From NCBI GenBank assembly GCA_016783285.1, contig JADHWW010000158.1, positions 1 through 12,689 on the forward strand: a stretch of DNA of 12,689 nucleotides, given 5' to 3'. The position numbers and the translations under genes are program-made. The number at the start of each line of letters is the position of its first letter. Position 1 is the stretch's first letter. This document shows, piece after piece, positions 6,005 to 12,689 of the stretch. This DNA is from Anaerolineae bacterium. Lineage in GTDB: Bacteria > Chloroflexota > Anaerolineae > B4-G1. The notes beneath the pieces are model-generated. The model was not told the DNA's origin and did no database searches. It saw nothing but the letters and a program-made list of their open reading frames with translations.

Positions 6005-6287
6005 CAACGAACAGGAGCAGTAGGCCATCCCCGCAGCGAGCCGGGAAAAACCAGGTGGAAGCCCGGCAACCGGCGCCCAGGGGGAGCGCCCCACAAGGCC
6101 GAACTCGCCTGGGAGCCGCGCCGGCGAAAGCGAACATCTAGCAACAAACGACCAGTTATTAGCCGGTGACGACTGGCCCCCGTTAACAGGCCAAGAGCGG
6201 GAGGCGTCCTGTCCATCTGGGATGTGCTCTCCAATCAGGGTGGTACCACGGAGTGCCCCTTCGTCCCTGAGACGAAGGGGATTTTGT
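6005..6287 (+). promoter_or_regulatory. T-box riboswitch, leucine-type specifier (CTC), controlling ilvE
   Basis: Stem I: CAGG (6012-6015) pairs with CCTG (6108-6111). The specifier loop has AGTA (6019-6022) on one side and GAACTCG (6101-6107) on the other, closed above by GGCC (6023-6026) with GGCC (6097-6100). By position, matching GAA-NNN-R in known T-boxes, the specifier is CTC at 6104-6106 (Leu). The distal part, AGCGAGCCGGG with GGTGGAAGCCCGGC, is the typical AG-bulge/GGTG stem. The antiterminator carries the canonical T-box AGGGTGGTACCACG at 6237-6250; TGGT (6241-6244) complements ACCA, the end of a tRNA with discriminator A, as in tRNA-Leu. The competing terminator is at 6256-6287. 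Uncharged tRNA-Leu would favour antitermination and ilvE expression. The leader starts only about 18 nt after tRNA-Ala(GGC) with no promoter of its own visible. Confidence 0.93.
6256..6287 (+). terminator. Intrinsic terminator of the T-box leader
   Basis: CCCCTTCGTC (6256-6265) and GACGAAGGGG (6271-6280) form a perfect 10-bp stem with a CCTGA loop, followed by ATTTTGT. It overlaps the CGTCCC segment commonly found at T-box attenuators. If the upstream tRNAs are on the same transcript, this is also their default terminator. Confidence 0.9.
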
Positions 6288-6311
6288 ATAATTAGGGAGG
6301 GGCAAAACAGC

Positions 6312-7253
6312 ATGAGCATCAAACCTACACCCTGGATCTGGTTCAACGGCAAGTTGGTGCCCTGGAATGAGGCGCAGGTGCACGTTTTCGCCCACGCGCT
6401 GCACTACGGATCCAGCGTCTTCGAGGGGATCCGCGCCTACGGCACCTCCCGTGGCCCGGCAGTAGTCGGCCTGGAACTCCACGTGCGCAGACTGTTCGAC
6501 TCGTGCAAGGTCTACCGCATGCCGATCCCATACAAACCGGATGAGATCTCCCAGGCCATCCTGGAGACGATTCGGGCCAACGAACTCCAGTCCTGCTACA
6601 TCCGCCCGCTGGTCTTTCGTGGCGTGGACGTGATCTCTCTCGATCCAAGACCCTGCCCCGTCGAAGTGACCATCGGCACAATAGCGATGGGGGAGTTCCT
6701 GGGCGAAGAAGCGCTAAAGGAGGGAATTGACGCCGGGGTGAGCACCTGGCAGCGTATGGCTCCGAATACCCTCCCGGCGCTGGCCAAGATAGGCGGACAG
6801 TACATCAACTCGCAATTGATCGCGATGGAGGCCCACGACAGGGGTTTTGCAGAGGGTATCGCGCTAAACGTCGCTGGTTACGTCAGTGAAGGCAGCGGGG
6901 AGAACATATTCATCGTGAAAGACGGCGTGCTCTACACGCCGCCACTGGCGGCATCGCTCCTGGCAGGCATCACCAGGGCATTCGTCATCGAGTTGGCGCG
7001 CGATTTAGGATACGCGGTGCAGGAGCAAATGATCGCCCGCGAGATGCTCTACCTGGCCGACGAAGCCTTCTTTACCGGCACAGCGGCGGAAATCACCCCC
7101 ATTCGCTCAATAGACAGTATCCCGGTGGGCGAGGGGCAGCGCGGGCCAGTGACGGCTCACCTGCAGAAGCAGTTCTTCGGCATTATCAGAGGGGAACTGG
7201 AGGATCGCTTTGGCTGGATGACGCTGGTGGAAGAGAGGAGAAGGGGGAAGTAA
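6312..7253 (+). CDS. ilvE: Branched-chain amino acid aminotransferase (class IV, PLP)
   Basis: A 313-residue class IV aminotransferase. It catalyses reversible transamination between Leu/Ile/Val and their 2-oxo acids with glutamate/2-oxoglutarate, in the cytosol. The PLP lysine is K159 in ALAKIGGQYINSQL, matching the family's ANxKxxGxYxNS block. E193 in VSEGSGENIF is the conserved residue near the PLP ring nitrogen. HALHYGSSVFEGIRAY at 28-43 is the BCAT N-terminal signature, and FFTGTAAEITPI near the C-terminus is the phosphate-binding loop. The length is normal for bacterial BCAT. The ATG at 6312 is chosen because GGGAGGGG lies about 10 nt upstream and family homology starts here; the longer frame from 6222 would translate the T-box terminator. 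It is controlled by the leucine-type T-box and followed 1 nt later by the MBL gene. BCAT versus D-amino-acid transaminase: EGIRAY and the T-box strongly favour BCAT. Confidence 0.95.
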   Translation: MSIKPTPWIWFNGKLVPWNEAQVHVFAHALHYGSSVFEGIRAYGTSRGPAVVGLELHVRRLFDSCKVYRMPIPYKPDEISQAILETIRANELQSCYIRPLVFRGVDVISLDPRPCPVEVTIGTIAMGEFLGEEALKEGIDAGVSTWQRMAPNTLPALAKIGGQYINSQLIAMEAHDRGFAEGIALNVAGYVSEGSGENIFIVKDGVLYTPPLAASLLAGITRAFVIELARDLGYAVQEQMIAREMLYLADEAFFTGTAAEITPIRSIDSIPVGEGQRGPVTAHLQKQFFGIIRGELEDRFGWMTLVEERRRGK

Positions 7254-7254
7254 G

Positions 7255-8175
7255 GTGGAACGAGTGGAACTGGCATCTGGCATCTTCCACCTGCGGGGCG
7301 GCTCCAATATGGGACTGGTCGTGCAGGACAGGAAGGGGCTGCTGATTGACGCAGGACTGGACAAGGACACCGCCCGGCGGGCGTTGCGCGCCGTCGAGAA
7401 GGCGGAGGCCTCCCTCGAAGCCGTAGTCATCACCCACGCCCACGTCGACCACTTTGGTGGCGCCTACTTCCTACAGCGCCGTCTGGGGATGCCGATCTAC
7501 GCCCCCGCGCTGGAGGCCGCGATGATGGAGCACCCCATCATTGAGCCGCTTTATCTCTTCGGTGGTGCAGCACCCATCGGGGAACTGCGCCACAAGTTCA
7601 CGCTGGCCAGGCCATGCCGGATTGACCACATCTTGGAGCCAGGGCCGCTGGAGATTGGTCCGTTCCAGGTGGAGGTGACACCACTGCCAGGCCACTCTCT
7701 CAACCAGGTGGGGGTGGCGGTGGGAGAGGTACTCTTCTGCGCCGACGCTCTCTTCCCGGCGGAGACGCTCCAGAAGCACAAGGTGACCTTCTGCGTGGAT
7801 GTGGACGCCTCGCTGGAGACACTGGAGCGACTGCCAGACCTGCCCTACGCCCACTTCGCGCCGGGCCACGGCCCGGCCTACACCTCCGGCGCGGAGATCA
7901 AGCAGATTTGCGCCGCCAACCGGGCACGCCTGGAGGAGGTGCGGGAGCAGGTCTACGCGGCACTGGAGGAGCCGCAGGAAACGCCGGCCCTGGTTCAGCG
8001 GGTGGCCGATCACTTCGGGCTTCGTCTGGCAACGGCGACCGCCTACTTCCTCACCCGGACGACCATCCTTGCCGCTCTCTCCTCGCTGGAGCGGGCGGGG
8101 AAAGCGACAACTACGATGGAAGATAACCGGCTGTTGTGGCGGAGACAGGAGGCGCAGGAGGTAAACAGAGGCTGA
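7255..8175 (+). CDS. MBL-fold metallo-hydrolase with a C-terminal winged-helix-like domain
   Basis: A 306-residue protein. THAHVDHFGG gives metal ligands H61, H63, D65 and H66; PGHS gives H147; CADALFP gives D164; and APGHGP gives H205. All seven positions expected of a binuclear metallo-beta-lactamase-fold hydrolase are present. Residues 215-300 are helical and charged, with AALSSLERAGKA resembling the winged-helix C-terminal domain found in LACTB2/glyoxalase II-like members. The reaction (thioester, phosphoester or other) cannot be told from sequence. The start is GTG at 7255, one base after the ilvE stop, with GGGGGAAG in the ilvE end as its ribosome binding site, so translation is probably coupled. 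A link to branched-chain 2-oxo acid metabolism is suggested only by position. Confidence 0.85.
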   Translation: MERVELASGIFHLRGGSNMGLVVQDRKGLLIDAGLDKDTARRALRAVEKAEASLEAVVITHAHVDHFGGAYFLQRRLGMPIYAPALEAAMMEHPIIEPLYLFGGAAPIGELRHKFTLARPCRIDHILEPGPLEIGPFQVEVTPLPGHSLNQVGVAVGEVLFCADALFPAETLQKHKVTFCVDVDASLETLERLPDLPYAHFAPGHGPAYTSGAEIKQICAANRARLEEVREQVYAALEEPQETPALVQRVADHFGLRLATATAYFLTRTTILAALSSLERAGKATTTMEDNRLLWRRQEAQEVNRG

Positions 8176-8182
8176 CGGGAGA

Positions 8183-8797
8183 CTATTCGGGCGTGGCCTG
8201 TGCCCGAATGCGGCGGTGGTATTCGCCCACCAGCGCGTGCCACAGGTCGGTCGCACCGATGCGGGCAGCCCACTGTTCTATGTATTCAGAGTCAAGATCA
8301 TCGCCCTGAACCGTCAACATAGCGGCAATATCCCGCAGGTGCTTGTCTATCCGGCCCGAGAGGTAGTACTTGAGTTTGTAGATGATCACATCTTCGGGTG
8401 CGTAGAGGTAGGTCGCGGCCCCGGTGTCTGGGTCATACATCTCTCGCCGCCTCCGGGCCATAGCCGACCGCTCCAGTTCAGTGGGTTCGTCAGGATCAAC
8501 CAGGAAGATGTCCGCTTTGAACCCACTCTCGACATCAATGATATTGAACGGCTGACGGTAGACGAGAGCATCAACCACTGCCTCGAGATCAGCGTAATAG
8601 CCCTGTGCTTGAAAAGCCTGGACAAAACGGTTCGCTTCTTCCAGAGGCAGGACAACTGCGATGTCAATATCCTGGGTCGTGCGCATCTCACCGTAGTACA
8701 TACTGGCAAATGAGCCGCCGATGAAATACACAAAACCAAGCGACTCCAGCGTCTCGATCACCGACCGGGCAAAGTCCCGATATCTCTGGCGATTCAT
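8183..8797 (-). CDS. Nucleotidyltransferase-fold protein, possible toxin of a two-gene module
   Basis: A 204-residue protein with the polymerase-beta-type minimal nucleotidyltransferase signature. It has GGSFAS (G27-G28-S29), then TTQDIDIAV with D43 and D45, and a third acidic residue at D96 in FKADIFLVD. All catalytic positions are intact. The C-terminal half (about 125-204), with LYAPEDVIIYKLKYYLSGRIDKHLRDIAAML, resembles the helical region of AbiEii- and DUF6036-like nucleotidyltransferases, where such proteins are toxins or of unknown role. The ATG at 8797 overlaps the stop of the upstream 86-aa gene (ATGA), a classic translationally coupled pair. GGGAG lies 9 nt upstream. It converges on the MBL gene with only 7 bp between stop codons. 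The toxin role is inference. Confidence 0.8.
   Translation of the reverse strand: MNRQRYRDFARSVIETLESLGFVYFIGGSFASMYYGEMRTTQDIDIAVVLPLEEANRFVQAFQAQGYYADLEAVVDALVYRQPFNIIDVESGFKADIFLVDPDEPTELERSAMARRRREMYDPDTGAATYLYAPEDVIIYKLKYYLSGRIDKHLRDIAAMLTVQGDDLDSEYIEQWAARIGATDLWHALVGEYHRRIRAQATPE
8185..8209. terminator. Hairpin between convergent genes, possible bidirectional terminator
   Basis: ATTCGGGC (8185-8192) and GCCCGAAT (8202-8209) form a perfect 8-bp stem with a 9-nt loop. It overlaps the last codons of the nucleotidyltransferase gene and starts 10 nt past the stop of the MBL gene. There is no long U-tract on either strand, so efficiency is uncertain. Confidence 0.5.
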
Positions 8798-9054
8798 GAC
8801 ATGTGACTCCCAGACACACGACAGCGAAGACGCTCCGCCAGTTCGACTTCGCTAATATGGGGATATCGGCTACGAATAGAGGCAATTATCAACGAATGTG
8901 CCCAGTCACACAGGTCGAATGCCTGCTGGATCCGCTGTGCTCCCGACAGTCGGCGGAAGATTGCCAACTGTTGCATGTCCAGATCATCAAACACAGCCCG
9001 CACGACCGGGGCGAAGTCCTCATATGTAACGAAGATCGCAGTCTGTTCACTCAC
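8794..9054 (-). CDS. Small 86-aa partner protein of the nucleotidyltransferase, possible antitoxin
   Basis: An 86-residue protein. Residues 35-78 (RRLSGAQRIQQAFDLCDWAH, then SLIIASIRSRYPHISEVELAERL) resemble a widespread short helical family that accompanies nucleotidyltransferase genes in many bacteria; I recognise the pattern but cannot name a family. The start is GTG at 9054, with GGGAG 6 nt upstream. The stop overlaps the nucleotidyltransferase start by 4 nt (ATGA). Order (small gene first) and coupling are typical of toxin-antitoxin operons. No HTH or other DNA-binding motif is evident, so autoregulation by this protein is not shown. Confidence 0.65.
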   Translation of the reverse strand: MSEQTAIFVTYEDFAPVVRAVFDDLDMQQLAIFRRLSGAQRIQQAFDLCDWAHSLIIASIRSRYPHISEVELAERLRCRVSGSHMS

Positions 9055-9253
9055 ATGACGCTCCCGTGGATGGAGTGGCTGGCCTCTATGTTATCATAGA
9101 TGGTGCAGATACGCAAGGAAAAGAGTACACACGCATACCAGAAGATCGAACCTGGGTAGCAGGAGCAAGGAGAGAAGAGTACAGGGTGCTGTGGCCCAGG
9201 CAGTGCCAGGACATGCAACAAGAACCAGAAACGAAACCAAACAGGAGGCACAC
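9055..9253. other. Divergent intergenic region and leuS leader
   Basis: This 199-bp region lies between the minus-strand two-gene module and leuS. A small dyad CTATG-TTAT-CATAG is at 9086-9099 and contains -10-like words on both strands (TATCAT on plus, TATGAT on minus), but no convincing -35 boxes. Downstream, GCAAGGA...GAGTACA occurs twice (9113-9129 and 9165-9183). GGTGCTG and CAGTGCC near 9185-9209 can pair with two G-U wobbles. No T-box sequence is present. AGGAGG at 9243-9248 is the leuS ribosome binding site. Confidence 0.4.
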
Positions 9254-12088
<2,835 letters not shown>

Positions 12089-12096
12089 GACGAATT

Positions 12097-12131
12097 CAGA
12101 CCTCCGAGGTTTGGAAAACCTCGGAGGTCTG
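12097..12131 (+). terminator. Perfect 16-bp hairpin after leuS, terminator or dispersed repeat
   Basis: CAGACCTCCGAGGTTT (12097-12112) and its exact complement (12116-12131) flank a GGA loop, beginning 8 nt after the leuS stop. The tail is TGCTTTCC, so only a poor T-tract follows. Hairpins built on the word ACCTCGGAGGTCT are, from memory, frequent in Chloroflexota intergenic regions, so this may be a repeat element that also ends transcription. Confidence 0.7.
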
Positions 12132-12243
12132 TGCTTTCCATCCCAATAGTACCAACGTCCTATGGAAGATTCTCATATTTTATGATACACTGTTGCTGTT
12201 TCTGACGGCCAGTGTTGTTTAACTATTTCCGTGAGGGTGTACT

Positions 12244-12465
12244 ATGTCTACGTTATCTGCAAATTCGACAGAGGAACAATCCTTTCTTAACCCGCAGGAA
12301 ATCTCGGGCCTGCTGCGGGTTTCCGTCCAGACAGTGCGCCGTTGGATCAAAGAGGGAAGCCTGCCGGCGTACAAGGTTGGCCCCAGGATGTGGCGGATCA
12401 GGAAGACTGACCTGGACGAATGGCTCGACCAGCAGCGGTCCACCACGGCAATTGACGATAACTAG
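12244..12465 (+). CDS. Excisionase-family (MerR-like HTH_17) DNA-binding protein
   Basis: A 73-residue protein. Residues 14-35 (FLNPQEISGLLRVSVQTVRRW) form the helix-turn-helix, and 36-61 (IKEGSLPAYKVGPRMWRI, then RKTDLDEWL) form the wing, an almost textbook HTH_17 excisionase-type fold. Such proteins bind DNA as small regulators or recombination directionality factors. No integrase or att-like repeat is visible, so a transcription-regulator role is more likely. The ATG at 12244 is preceded by GTGAGGGTG. A -10-like TATGAT is at 12181-12186 without a clear -35. The stop TAG touches the ATG of the transporter gene (TAGATG). Confidence 0.88.
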   Translation: MSTLSANSTEEQSFLNPQEISGLLRVSVQTVRRWIKEGSLPAYKVGPRMWRIRKTDLDEWLDQQRSTTAIDDN

Positions 12466-12689
12466 ATGGGTCGCCTTCAACAGAAGTCGGTCAAGAAGGC
12501 CCGCACACAAACAGCCTCGACCACAAATTCAACATTCGTGGGCAAAAAGCGCCCGCCTGTAAGAATCGATATATCCTATGGCCTGGTGACGCTGGGCAGC
12601 ACGGCTATCTGGTCTGTCCTTAGCGGTTGGCTATTGTACTTCTATCTGCCGCCAGAGGGAACTCCGTTGGTGCCAGTGGAGTTCTACAG
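12466..12689 (+). CDS. Transporter of the GPH/MFS type, N-terminal fragment
   Basis: The frame opens with ATG at 12466 directly after the HTH stop codon and is still open at the right edge (74 codons). Residues 1-33 are a basic, Ser/Thr-rich cytoplasmic tail. Residues 37-60 (ISYGLVTLGSTAIWSVLSGW, then LLYFY) form the first membrane helix, followed by LPPEGTPLVPVEFY. This opening resembles sugar-cation symporter (glycoside-pentoside-hexuronide) and related MFS proteins. Substrate cannot be predicted from the fragment. No strong Shine-Dalgarno precedes it, so translation probably depends on coupling to the HTH gene. Confidence 0.7.
   Translation, partial: MGRLQQKSVKKARTQTASTTNSTFVGKKRPPVRIDISYGLVTLGSTAIWSVLSGWLLYFYLPPEGTPLVPVEFY

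Noticed and set aside
6222..6311. Longer ilvE reading frame starting inside the T-box
   Set aside because: It would translate the antiterminator and terminator. The Shine-Dalgarno and family homology support the ATG at 6312.
7471..8256. 261-aa open frame antisense to the MBL hydrolase gene
   Set aside because: It is the complement of a gene with all metal ligands intact and shows no recognisable protein features.
9086..9253. A T-box controlling leuS
   Set aside because: AGTAC-like words are present, but there is no AGGGTGG-type box, specifier loop or terminator before the ATG.

Overview
The window reads as ordinary bacterial chromosome from a GC-rich organism, most likely a member of the Chloroflexota. 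This is an inference from style: a surface protein with a very long Pro/Thr-rich stalk, GC-rich palindromic repeats, a long bacterial-type LeuRS and a T-box-controlled branched-chain aminotransferase. No rRNA or marker phylogeny is available here. There is no prophage, IS element or CRISPR array.

Left block, minus strand (positions 2731 down to 1): a parvulin-type peptidyl-prolyl isomerase predicted to be a lipoprotein, a membrane-anchored Pro/Thr-rich surface protein, a single-domain KaiC/RadA-like ATPase, and the 5' end of rsmI (16S rRNA 2'-O-methyltransferase) running off the left edge. Plus strand: divergent from these, a histidine-phosphatase (SixA-like) gene overlaps a membrane-anchored HExxH metallopeptidase. 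The shared 222-bp intergenic region holds two well-formed sigma70-type promoters back to back, and a strong inverted repeat in the phosphatase leader.

Centre: an A/T-richer SAM-dependent methyltransferase gene sits between two almost identical copies of a promoter (TTGACA to TAGAAT, each preceded by TGTCAA, which forms a dyad with the -35). The second copy drives two tandem alanine tRNAs (CGC and GGC anticodons). About 18 nt after the second tRNA begins a complete T-box riboswitch. Its specifier reads CTC (Leu), and it has a canonical AGGGTGGTACCACG box and an intrinsic terminator. It is followed by ilvE (branched-chain aminotransferase) and an MBL-fold hydrolase 1 nt downstream. No separate promoter for the T-box is visible, so tRNA-Ala, tRNA-Ala, T-box, ilvE and the MBL gene look like one transcription unit. 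In that case the T-box terminator would also be the tRNA operon's terminator, and leucine starvation would open it. This is the most interesting arrangement in the window.

Right: a minus-strand two-gene module (86-aa protein plus a GSx..DxD nucleotidyltransferase, overlapping by ATGA) faces the MBL gene across a shared hairpin. leuS (leucyl-tRNA synthetase, 944 aa) follows on the plus strand. It carries an in-frame GC-rich, palindromic, proline-coding insertion between the catalytic core and the anticodon-binding domain. leuS ends in a perfect 16-bp hairpin. Finally, an excisionase-type HTH gene abuts the start of a transporter gene (GPH/MFS type) cut by the right edge.
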